Shown here piece after piece: positions 35,787 to 43,469 of a stretch of 64,000 nt of DNA. The DNA comes from Mycolicibacterium arenosum. Its GTDB lineage: Bacteria > Actinomycetota > Actinomycetes > Mycobacteriales > Mycobacteriaceae. Numbering within the stretch: the stretch's first letter is position 1; each line of letters opens with the position of its first letter. Location: assembly GCF_024320865.1 (NCBI RefSeq), contig NZ_JANDBD010000003.1, positions 310,001 through 374,000 on the forward strand. The letters are read 5' to 3'. The translations under genes and the position numbers were made by a program. The notes beneath the pieces are model-generated. The model was not told where the DNA came from and ran no database searches. It saw only the letters and a list, made by a program, of their open reading frames with translations.

Positions 35787-36656
35787 ATGGATCGCGACGC
35801 GGCGCTGGACACCTACCGGTACCTGCGCGGTGGGATCCCGGTGATGCTGATCATGCTCGGGGTCGCGATCGCCATCGACGTCGCTCGGACGGGCCACTGG
35901 CTGACGTCGATCAGCGCGTACTACTTCACGTCGGCACACGCCGTGTTCATCGGAAGCATCTGCGCGATGGGAACACTTCTCATCGTCTACCGAGGCGTGA
36001 AACCGACCGAGGACGTCCTGCTGAACCTGGCGGGGGTCCTGGCGTTCGTGGTCGCCTTCGTCCCGACGACGCGACCAGAGCCCGAGGTGGCCATCGGTCT
36101 GGTGCCCGATGCCACGGTCACCGCGAACGTGTGGGCGCTGACGGTGGCGCTGCTGGTGTCCCGCATCGCGTCGTGGGCGCTGTACCGGCGGACACGGACC
36201 GCACCCGACCTCGGGCCGATCGCGCGGGCCGCGATGTGGATGCAACGCCTCCTACTACTCGCCGGCGTGGTCACCCTCGTCGCTGCTCCGCACTGGTTCG
36301 TCGCGAATGCGCACGGCATCGCGGCGGTCGCGTTGTTCGCCGCGATCATCGCCACGGTCTTCCTGACCGCGTTCGTCGCGGACAAGGGCGTGGTGGACAG
36401 CCCGAATCCCGCTCTCTACCAATGGCTCTACCGGTGGATAGCGGTCGTCATGGCGATCACGCTGATCGCCGCCGTCGTCGCGCACTACGCGCTGAGCGAG
36501 TTCAGCCACGTCGTCATCATCGTCGAGATCGTGCTGCTGGCCGAGTTCTTCGTCTACTGGGCCGTGCAGACCGTCGAGAAGTGGAACCCGCCGGCCGACA
36601 GCGCCGAGCACCAATCCTGCACCGCCGGTGAGGAACACGTACTGAAGGCTCTCTAG
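35787..36656 (+). CDS. Hypothetical multi-pass membrane protein
   Basis: A 289-residue protein with about eight hydrophobic helices: GGIPVMLIMLGVAIAIDV near residue 14, TSISAYYFTSAHAVFIGSICAMGTLL, NLAGVLAFVVAFVPT, and five more, ending in a short polar tail. Segment SISAYYFT and an internal ISAYY-type sequence recall DUF998-like membrane proteins, but that assignment is weak. It begins 21 bases after the chelatase stop, so it is probably in that transcript. No catalytic residue can be named. Confidence 0.65.
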   Translation: MDRDAALDTYRYLRGGIPVMLIMLGVAIAIDVARTGHWLTSISAYYFTSAHAVFIGSICAMGTLLIVYRGVKPTEDVLLNLAGVLAFVVAFVPTTRPEPEVAIGLVPDATVTANVWALTVALLVSRIASWALYRRTRTAPDLGPIARAAMWMQRLLLLAGVVTLVAAPHWFVANAHGIAAVALFAAIIATVFLTAFVADKGVVDSPNPALYQWLYRWIAVVMAITLIAAVVAHYALSEFSHVVIIVEIVLLAEFFVYWAVQTVEKWNPPADSAEHQSCTAGEEHVLKAL

Positions 36657-36664
36657 TGTCCCGG

Positions 36665-37918
36665 CTAATCAGTCGCCGGTGGTGGGTTCGGTTTGAAGGG
36701 GTCGTACCACCACCAGTGGGCGCGTTCGCCGGTCGGCCCTTTGTAGGGGGCGACCGCGGGTGGGGGTTGTGTGGGTGGTCGGGCGAGGGAGGCGTTGGTC
36801 AGTGTTCGGCCGCGGCGGTCGGTGACGGTGAGGTGGTGGGCGTCGCCGCCGATGGTGATGACACCGCGGTGGTGCAGGCGGTGGTGGTACGGGCAGACCA
36901 GGACGAGATTGTCGAGTTCGGTGGGTCCGCCGTCCTCCCAGTGTCTGATGTGATGGGCGTGCAGTCCGCGGGTCGCGTGACAGCCGGGGACGACGCAGGT
37001 GCCGTGGTCGCGGTGCTCGAGAGCGCGGCGCAGGCGGCGGTTCACGGTGCGGGTGGCCCGCCCGGTGCCGATCACCCGGCCGTGACGTTGGAACCAGACT
37101 TCGCAGGTGGCGTCGCAGAGCAGGTAGCGGCGCTCCTCGTCGGACAGCAGCGGCCCCAGATGCAGCGATGCGGCGGGCTTGTCGACGTCGAGGTGCGCGA
37201 CCACGGTGGTGCGCTGCCCGTGCGGGCGGGCCGCGGCGTCGGTGTCCCAGCCGGCGTCGACCAGGCTCATGAACGCATCGACGGTGGTGGGCATCGGCGG
37301 GGTCTGCCCGGTTTCGCGGTCGGCGTGATCGCGTGTCCAGTCGGCGATCAGCGCGTCTCGGTGCGAGCCCAGCGCGGCGTCGAACCGGGCGGCGTCCAGC
37401 TTGGGGAGGGTGATCTTCCAGGTGGTGTGATCCCCGTGCTCGGACTTCGTGATGGAGCGCTTCGGTTCGGGTGCCGGCTTGTCGGGTGTGGATTCCAGGC
37501 TGATGGCCGTGCGCAGTTGGGTGACGGTCGCACTGTCGGCGAGGTGGGCGTAGTGGGCGTCGGAACCGTCGCCGGCCTTCTCGGCGATCGCGCCGACCTG
37601 ATCGAGTGAGAGCCGGCCCTCGCGTAGGGCGTCGGTGCACTGCGGGAACTCGGAGGCGCGTTTGGCGACCGCGACGACGGTTTCGGCGTTGCGCGGCGAG
37701 CAGCCGGTCTTCCAGGCCACCAGTGCGGCGATCGAGCGGCAGCCGGTGTTTCCCCAGAGGCCGTAGACGCCGTCGCCGTCGATCTCGGCGACGATGTCGA
37801 CGATGCGGCCGTCGAGGGCGTTGCGCTGTCCGGTGATCTCGGCGAGTTCGGCGAACAACGCGTCGAGGCGCTCGCCGCGACTGAGGTCGGGCCCGTAAGA
37901 CGCTGCCGCCGTGGACAT
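36665..37918 (-). CDS. DUF222/HNH endonuclease, 13E12-repeat family
   Basis: A 417-residue protein with an N-terminal DUF222 region (LDALFAELAEITGQRNALDGRIVDIVAEI, AWKTGCSPRNAETVVAVAKRASEFP) and a C-terminal HNH nuclease (LHAHHIRHWEDGGPTELDNLVLVCPYHHRLHH). All HNH residues are present, so it is intact. This family is repeated and mobile-like in mycobacteria (13E12). It converges on the membrane-protein gene and lies downstream of nirD. In M. tuberculosis other genes sit in this interval, so it probably marks a variable locus. Confidence 0.88.
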   Translation of the reverse strand: MSTAAASYGPDLSRGERLDALFAELAEITGQRNALDGRIVDIVAEIDGDGVYGLWGNTGCRSIAALVAWKTGCSPRNAETVVAVAKRASEFPQCTDALREGRLSLDQVGAIAEKAGDGSDAHYAHLADSATVTQLRTAISLESTPDKPAPEPKRSITKSEHGDHTTWKITLPKLDAARFDAALGSHRDALIADWTRDHADRETGQTPPMPTTVDAFMSLVDAGWDTDAAARPHGQRTTVVAHLDVDKPAASLHLGPLLSDEERRYLLCDATCEVWFQRHGRVIGTGRATRTVNRRLRRALEHRDHGTCVVPGCHATRGLHAHHIRHWEDGGPTELDNLVLVCPYHHRLHHRGVITIGGDAHHLTVTDRRGRTLTNASLARPPTQPPPAVAPYKGPTGERAHWWWYDPFKPNPPPATD

Positions 37919-37951
37919 GACCCCATACTGGCACGCCGGTACGACAAATTT

Positions 37952-38323
37952 TCAGCCCGCGATCTGCACCTCGCCGGCGTCCGTGAGCCGAGTGCGGTAG
38001 ACCGGCACCCGTACGGCGTCGTCATCGAGGCACGTGCCGTCGTCGAGAGCGAAGGCCTGCTTCTTGATCGGTGACTGGACACACACGCGGCCGCCGCGGT
38101 CCCCCACGATGCCGCGGGACAGCACCGCTGCACCCGACAGCGGGTCGATGTTGCCGATCGCCCGCAGGGAACCGTCGTCGAGCCGGAACAGCGCGACCTG
38201 AGCACCGTCGGGCATCAGCACGCCGACGCCGCGACCGGGCAGCAGTCGATCGTAGGGGCACGCAGTCGTCCACCTGGAATCGTCTGCGCGGGAATCGGTT
38301 TCCCGATCGTCCACGAGTGTCAT
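37952..38323 (-). CDS. nirD: Nitrite reductase (NADH) small subunit
   Basis: A 123-residue Rieske-like small subunit. CPYDRLLPGRGVGVLMPDGAQVALFRLDDGSLRAIGNIDPLSGAAVLSRGIVGD is the typical NirD start, followed by a conserved PIKKQAFALDDGTCLD. NirD forms a complex with NirB that reduces nitrite to ammonia with NADH. The ATG overlaps the nirB stop by 4 bases (ATGA at 38320-38323), so both are translated together. Confidence 0.93.
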   Translation of the reverse strand: MTLVDDRETDSRADDSRWTTACPYDRLLPGRGVGVLMPDGAQVALFRLDDGSLRAIGNIDPLSGAAVLSRGIVGDRGGRVCVQSPIKKQAFALDDGTCLDDDAVRVPVYRTRLTDAGEVQIAG

Positions 38324-40878
38324 GACGTCTCCTGCATCGTGAAGCTCGGCAATCCCATCGGCACCATCCGGCCGTTGCGCTCGGTGAACGTGACGGTCGG
38401 GTCGGGTGATTCGGGTGCGTTGACGAACGACACGAAGCGTCCGAGCTTGTCGGGATCGTCGAGGACGCCCTTCCACTCGCAGGCGTAACCGTCGACGTGG
38501 CGCTCCATCGCCGCCTCGAATTCCGCTGCCAGACCGAGGGAGTCGTCGCACACCACCTCACGCAAGTGGTCGATGCCGCCGTCGAGCGCCTCGACCCACG
38601 GCGCTGTGCGCTGCAAGCGATCCGCGGTGCGGATGTAGAACATCAGGAACCGGTCGATGTAGCGAATCAGCGTCGCGTCGTCGAGGTCTCCCGCCAGCAG
38701 CACGGCGTGCTTCGGGGTCATGCCGCCGTTGCCCCCGACGTAGAGGTTCCACCCGTTCTCGGTGGCGATGACGCCGACGTCCTTGCCTCGCGCCTCAGCG
38801 CATTCGCGGGCACACCCCGAGACGCCCATCTTGATCTTGTGCGGCGCGCGCAGGCCGCGGTAGCGCATTTCGAGGTCGATGGCCATCTGCACCGAATCCT
38901 GCTGGCCGTAGCGGCACCAGTCGCTACCGACACAGCTCTTCACCGTGCGAAGCGACTTCCCGTACGCGTGACCGGATTCCATGCCGCCGTCGACCAGCCG
39001 CGCCCAGATCTGCGGCAGCTGATCCACTCGCGCACCGAACATGTCGATGCGCTGGCCGCCGGTGATCTTCGTGTACAGGCCGAAGTCGCGGGCGATCTCC
39101 CCGATCAGGATCAGCTGCTCCGGTGTGATGTCGCCGCCGGGCACCCGCGGCACCACCGAGTAGCTGCCGTTCTTCTGGATGTTGGCCAGGAAGTGGTCGT
39201 TCGAATCCTGCAGCGAGGCCTGCTCACCGGAGAGGATGTGATCGGAACTCGTCGACGCCAGGATCGACGCGACGACGGGTTTGCAGATGTCGCAACCACT
39301 TCCGCTGCCGTACTTCTCGACCAACCCGGAGAACGTCCGGATCTCGGTCGCCGAGATGATCTCGTAGAGCTCGGCCCGCGACTGCCCGAAGTGCTCACAG
39401 AGCGCCTTGGACTGCTCGACCCCCTCGGCCTCCAGGAGCTGCTTGAGCAGCGGGACGCACGAGCCACATGACGTGCCCGCCAGCGTGCACTTCTTCAGCT
39501 CCGCGACGTCGGCACAGCCACCGCAGATGGCCTCCCTGAGGTCGCCCTTGGTGACGTTGTTGCACGAGCAGATCTGCGCGATGTCCGGGAGCGCCCCCAC
39601 CCCGAGGGCTGCCGCGCCGCCCTCCTGCGCCGGCGCTATCAACGACAGCGGGTCGCCGGGGAGCTCGCTGGCGACCATCGGGCGCAGCACGCCGTACGCG
39701 GATGCGTCGCCGACCAGGATGCCGCCCAGCAGCGTCTTGGCGTCGTCGGAGAGCACCAGCTTGGCGTAGGTCTGCTTCACCGCGTCGTTGACGACGACGT
39801 CGAGGCTGTTGGGGGTCCGCCCCTGCGCGTCACCGAAGCTGGCCACGTCGACCCCGAGGAGCTTCAGCTTGGTGGACATGTCCGCCTCACCGAACTGCGC
39901 CTCGCCGCCGAGCAGACGGTCGGCGACCACCTCGGCACTGGTGTAGCCGGGCCCCACCAAGCCGTAGCAGCGACCCTCGATCGCGGCCACCTCGCCGATC
40001 GCGTAGACGTCCGGATCGCTTGTCACGCAGGACAGATCGGTGAGCACACCACCTCGCTGCGCCACGTCGAGACCGGCTTGCCGACCCAGTTCGTCACGGG
40101 GTCGGACGCCCGCGGCGAACACCACCAGGCCCGCGGTCATGCTGCTGCCGTCGTTGAGCGACAACCGCACCGAGTCGTCGGCATCGGACTTCCGCAACGG
40201 TGTGTTCCGCTGCGAGGGCTGAATGCTCTCCGTGCCGACACCGGTGTGCACCTCGATGCCGAGCGCGGCGATCATCCGCTTCAGCAGCGCGCCGCCCGCC
40301 GGGTCGAGCTGGGCCGCCATCAGATGCGGCGACATCTCCAGTACGTGGGTCGTCAGGCCGAAACCGCGCAGGGCGTTGGCGGCCTCCAGGCCCAACAACC
40401 CGCCGCCGATCACCACACCGACCGGCGTCTTGGACTCGGCCGCGGCCAGCGCTCCCGCCCGGATGGCGTCCAGATCGTCGAGCGTGCGGTAGACGTGACA
40501 GTGCGGCAGATCGTGGCCGGGGATCGGCGGCACGAACGCGTACGACCCGGTCGCGAGGACGAGGGCGTCGTAACCGAAGCGCCGGCCCAGCACCGTCGTC
40601 ACGTACTTCGACGCGCGGTTGATCCGGGTCACCTTGTCGCGCAACACGACCTCGACCAGGTCGTCGCCCTCGTAGCCGTTGCCCGCGAGCGCCATCCTGC
40701 CGCGGTCCCAGTGCTCGGTGTAGCCGGTCAGCCCCACCCGGTCGTACGCGGCGTCGGCCTCCTCGGCGATGACCGTGACCTGCCACGTCCCGTCGCTGTC
40801 GCGCGCTCGCAGTGCTTCGACGAAACGGTGTCCGACCATGCCGTGGCCCACGACGACCACACGTCTCGGATAGTGCAT
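38320..40878 (-). CDS. nirB: Nitrite reductase (NADH) large subunit, siroheme-iron-sulfur enzyme
   Basis: An 852-residue cytoplasmic assimilatory nitrite reductase. The FAD loop is VVVVGHGMVGHRF at 7-19 and the NAD loop VVIGGGLLGLEAANAL at 155-170. A BFD-like [2Fe-2S] domain has C437, C439, C471 and C474. The siroheme/[4Fe-4S] ligands are C649, C655, C689 and C693 (SCVGSDWCRYG, GVSGCARECAEARG). It reduces nitrite to ammonia with six electrons from NADH. A possible weak GlnR-like sequence lies about 55 bases upstream. Siroheme genes at 33.9-35.8 kb supply its cofactor. Confidence 0.95.
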   Translation of the reverse strand: MHYPRRVVVVGHGMVGHRFVEALRARDSDGTWQVTVIAEEADAAYDRVGLTGYTEHWDRGRMALAGNGYEGDDLVEVVLRDKVTRINRASKYVTTVLGRRFGYDALVLATGSYAFVPPIPGHDLPHCHVYRTLDDLDAIRAGALAAAESKTPVGVVIGGGLLGLEAANALRGFGLTTHVLEMSPHLMAAQLDPAGGALLKRMIAALGIEVHTGVGTESIQPSQRNTPLRKSDADDSVRLSLNDGSSMTAGLVVFAAGVRPRDELGRQAGLDVAQRGGVLTDLSCVTSDPDVYAIGEVAAIEGRCYGLVGPGYTSAEVVADRLLGGEAQFGEADMSTKLKLLGVDVASFGDAQGRTPNSLDVVVNDAVKQTYAKLVLSDDAKTLLGGILVGDASAYGVLRPMVASELPGDPLSLIAPAQEGGAAALGVGALPDIAQICSCNNVTKGDLREAICGGCADVAELKKCTLAGTSCGSCVPLLKQLLEAEGVEQSKALCEHFGQSRAELYEIISATEIRTFSGLVEKYGSGSGCDICKPVVASILASTSSDHILSGEQASLQDSNDHFLANIQKNGSYSVVPRVPGGDITPEQLILIGEIARDFGLYTKITGGQRIDMFGARVDQLPQIWARLVDGGMESGHAYGKSLRTVKSCVGSDWCRYGQQDSVQMAIDLEMRYRGLRAPHKIKMGVSGCARECAEARGKDVGVIATENGWNLYVGGNGGMTPKHAVLLAGDLDDATLIRYIDRFLMFYIRTADRLQRTAPWVEALDGGIDHLREVVCDDSLGLAAEFEAAMERHVDGYACEWKGVLDDPDKLGRFVSFVNAPESPDPTVTFTERNGRMVPMGLPSFTMQETS

Positions 40879-40944
40879 GACCGAAGGCTAGGCAGCGCAG
40901 ATTGCCACAGTGTCGCGTCGTGTGAAGCGGCCGTCACGGTGTGC

Positions 40945-41304
40945 TCACGGCGTGTCGGTGGTCGTTGTGAGCGTGTCCGACGTCTCCTCGTCGGTCGTCT
41001 CGTAGGTGGTCTCGGTCTCCTCGGCCGTCGTCGTCGTCGTTGTCGTCGTCGTCGTCGTTGTAGTCGACGTCGTCGTGCGCGGCGAATAGCTCGACGTCGA
41101 CGCGGGTGTGCGCAGCGAGGACGTCGTCGTCGCGGTCGACGACACCGGATACGACGGCGCGGGGGGTGGTGTCACGGAGTCGTCGGACACGCTCACCACG
41201 GCGTAGATCAGAATGCAGAGCAGGATTGCCGCGGCGATGCCGCCCGCGATCGCCACGGGTGGGCTGTTGTGCCAGTCCTCCGGGAGCCGGAACTCGTCTT
41301 CCAC
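40945..41304 (-). CDS. Thr-rich single-pass membrane protein
   Basis: A 119-residue protein: a short cytoplasmic start (MEDEFRLPEDWHNSPP), one transmembrane helix (VAIAGGIAAAILLCILIYAVVSV) and an external tail dominated by Thr, Ser and Glu, including a run of 13 threonines. The run is encoded by a GTC/GTT-type triplet tract at about 41020-41080, so its length can vary without a frameshift. Such tails are candidates for O-mannosylation. It lies between nirB and a PEP-mutase-like gene on the same strand. No homologue is recognised. Confidence 0.65.
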   Translation of the reverse strand: MEDEFRLPEDWHNSPPVAIAGGIAAAILLCILIYAVVSVSDDSVTPPPAPSYPVSSTATTTSSLRTPASTSSYSPRTTTSTTTTTTTTTTTTTAEETETTYETTDEETSDTLTTTTDTP

Positions 41305-41323
41305 CGCCGGATCGTATGGCCGG

Positions 41324-42082
41324 TTACTTCCAGCGGGCCAGGATCTCCTCGGATCGCGCGGTCAGTGCGCGCTGCCAGAACGGCCCGAAGCTGATCCGGC
41401 CGACGCCCAGTGGACCGAACGACGCCGGGTCGTCGGTGTCGGGCAGGGCGATGGCGTTGATCGGCAGCGGCAACTCATCGGCGAGCCGCCGGTAGGTGTC
41501 GTCGTCGTGCCTGCCGACGGGGTACAGGCTGTCGGCACCCGCTTCCGCGGCCAGTTTCAGCTTCCGCACGGCGCGTTCGAACCGGTCGGATTCGTCACCG
41601 ATCTGACGCAGGAAGAGATCCGTCCGCGCGTTGATGACGACGTGTACGCCGGCGGCGTCGGCGGCTTTGCGCAGCTCGCCGATGAGCGCGGCGTGATCCT
41701 CGTCGGACCGGATGCGACCACCGTCCTTATGCACGGTGTCCTCGATGTTGAGGCCGACGGCACCCGCCTCGAGGAGACCGTCGATCAGCCGCTGCGCCGA
41801 CTCGCCGTAACCCGACTCGACGTCGACCGAGATCGGGACGTCGACCGCGCCGGTGATCTGCGCGACGCGGGTGGTGAGGTCGTCGAACGACATGCCCTCG
41901 CCGTCCTCCTTGCCCACCGAGTCCGCGACCGGGTGGCTGCCGACCGTCAGCGCAGCAAAGCCGGCGTCGACGGCGACCGTGGCCGACCACGCGTCCCACA
42001 CCGTGGGCAGAACCACCGGCTTGCCGGGTACGTGTAGCGCCAACAACGTGGTCGCGCGCTCCTGCAGGGCCTGAGAAACCAC
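41324..42082 (-). CDS. Isocitrate lyase/PEP mutase superfamily protein
   Basis: A 252-residue TIM-barrel protein of the PEP mutase/isocitrate lyase family. PTVWDAWSATVAVDAGFAALTVGSHPVA, the metal-binding SVDVESGYGE with D87, and GLNIEDTVHKDGG are present; the KKCGH motif of true isocitrate lyases is absent. Relatives are oxaloacetate hydrolases, carboxyphosphonoenolpyruvate mutases and oxidoacid lyases. The exact reaction is unknown. It is divergent from the small gene before the Sdh1 operon, with 112 bases between starts. Confidence 0.83.
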   Translation of the reverse strand: MVSQALQERATTLLALHVPGKPVVLPTVWDAWSATVAVDAGFAALTVGSHPVADSVGKEDGEGMSFDDLTTRVAQITGAVDVPISVDVESGYGESAQRLIDGLLEAGAVGLNIEDTVHKDGGRIRSDEDHAALIGELRKAADAAGVHVVINARTDLFLRQIGDESDRFERAVRKLKLAAEAGADSLYPVGRHDDDTYRRLADELPLPINAIALPDTDDPASFGPLGVGRISFGPFWQRALTARSEEILARWK

Positions 42083-42194
42083 TTACCTACTCCTTACTGC
42101 TACGTGACCTGTCTCACTTCGAAGCCATGATGTGGCTAGCATTAATTGTCGTAATGTGATTCGCGACACCCTTCAGCCCGAGGAGGTCAGCCTC

Positions 42195-42497
42195 TTGTCC
42201 GTATCTTCCAACACCACCGAACTCGCCCAGCTGCACGAGTTGATCGGCGGCCTGCGTCGCTGCGTCTCCTCGCTGTCATCACGCTACGGCGATACCCCCG
42301 CCATGCGCAGGATCGTCAACGACGCCGAGCGAATCATGAACGACATCGACCGGTTGGACATCGATGCAGAGGAATTAGAACTCACCCGCGGGGTAAGCCA
42401 CCACCATGTGGGAGAGAAGATCGCCATTCCGGACACCCAGTACGCCAGCGACTTCTGGCGTGACGTGGACGACGAGGGTCTCGGTGGAGTTCGCTAG
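42195..42497 (+). CDS. Conserved mycobacterial protein, Rv0250c type
   Basis: A 100-residue protein with a TTG start at 42195. An AGGAGG at 42181-42186 fits this start well, which decides against longer readings. The sequence LHELIGGLRRCVSSLSSRYGD and EKIAIPDTQYASDFWRDVDDEG resembles Rv0250c, which lies in the same place before the succinate dehydrogenase genes. It looks helical at the start and soluble. Function is unknown, perhaps associated with Sdh1 by conserved linkage. Confidence 0.8.
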   Translation: MSVSSNTTELAQLHELIGGLRRCVSSLSSRYGDTPAMRRIVNDAERIMNDIDRLDIDAEELELTRGVSHHHVGEKIAIPDTQYASDFWRDVDDEGLGGVR

Positions 42498-42584
42498 CCA
42501 ACTTAGGGTCCGCTGACTTCGGGCGCATTTCAGCGCTTCGTTAACGTCCCAAAGCAACAGCCCAAACGAAATAGAGGAACCGCA

Positions 42585-43421
42585 GTGAGCGCACCAGCCG
42601 CGAACCGCCCCGGCACAGGCGTCTTCTCACCCAGCCGAGCGCAGATCAAGCAGAAGACACTGCGCACGGACAACTGGCTCAAGTCGCCGATCCTGACGGA
42701 CCTGGGCTTCGCGGCCTTCGTGATCTACGCGACGGTGCGCGCCTTCCAGCGGGATCACTTCTTCGTGCCGGAGTACCACTACCTGACGCCGTTCTACTCG
42801 CCGTGCCTGAGCCAGGCGTGCGGCGAGGCCAGCGACTTCTGGCCGCAGCTGCTGCCCGCCACCGGGCCGCTATCGCTGATCCCGTACGCGTTCCTGTCGC
42901 TGCCGTTCCTGCTGCTCTTCCGCCTGACCTGCTACTACTACCGCGGCGCCTACTACCGCTCCGTGTGGCAGTCGCCGACCGCCTGTGCGGTGGCCGAACC
43001 GCGTGCGCACTACACCGGCGAGACGAAGTTCCCGCTGATCATCCAGAACACCCACCGGTACTTCTTCTACATCGCCGGGATCATCTCGGTGATCAACACC
43101 TACGACGCGATCGTCGCGTTCCACTCCGACGAGGGCCCCGGCGGCTTCGGTTTCGGCCTGGGCAACGTGATCCTCGTGGTCAACGTCGTGATGCTCTGGA
43201 TCTACACGCTGTCGTGCCACTCCTGCCGCCACGTCGTCGGCGGTCGGCTCAAGCACTTCTCCAAGCACCCGGTGCGCTACTGGATGTGGGGACAGATCAG
43301 CAAGCTGAACACCCGGCACAAGCTGTACGCGTGGATCACGCTCGGCACGCTGATGCTCACCGACTTCTACGTCATGCTGGTCGCCAGCGGCACCATCTCC
43401 GATCTCCGATTCGTCGGTTGA
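42585..43421 (+). CDS. sdhC: Succinate dehydrogenase Sdh1 membrane subunit
   Basis: A 278-residue membrane anchor of the Sdh1-type complex, GTG start with GAGGAA upstream. About five hydrophobic helices are visible. Cysteine and histidine clusters are striking: C74 and C79 (PCLSQAC), C116, and CHSCRH at 211-216. A mycobacterial Sdh1 structure has been described with a membrane-embedded Rieske-type cluster; these clusters are the natural ligand candidates. It carries electrons from the SdhB clusters to menaquinone. First gene of the sdh operon. Confidence 0.87.
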   Translation: MSAPAANRPGTGVFSPSRAQIKQKTLRTDNWLKSPILTDLGFAAFVIYATVRAFQRDHFFVPEYHYLTPFYSPCLSQACGEASDFWPQLLPATGPLSLIPYAFLSLPFLLLFRLTCYYYRGAYYRSVWQSPTACAVAEPRAHYTGETKFPLIIQNTHRYFFYIAGIISVINTYDAIVAFHSDEGPGGFGFGLGNVILVVNVVMLWIYTLSCHSCRHVVGGRLKHFSKHPVRYWMWGQISKLNTRHKLYAWITLGTLMLTDFYVMLVASGTISDLRFVG

Positions 43422-43469
43422 TCCGGTTGGCAGACAGCTCAATTCACGAACGAACGAGGGCACTGATCA

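Noticed and set aside
36656..37609. Long plus-strand reading frame across the DUF222-HNH gene
   Set aside because: It is antisense to a clear HNH protein with all motifs and has low-complexity composition.
40933..40948. GlnR box upstream of nirB
   Set aside because: GTCAC-N6-CTCAC matches only one half of the consensus; too weak to call as a feature.
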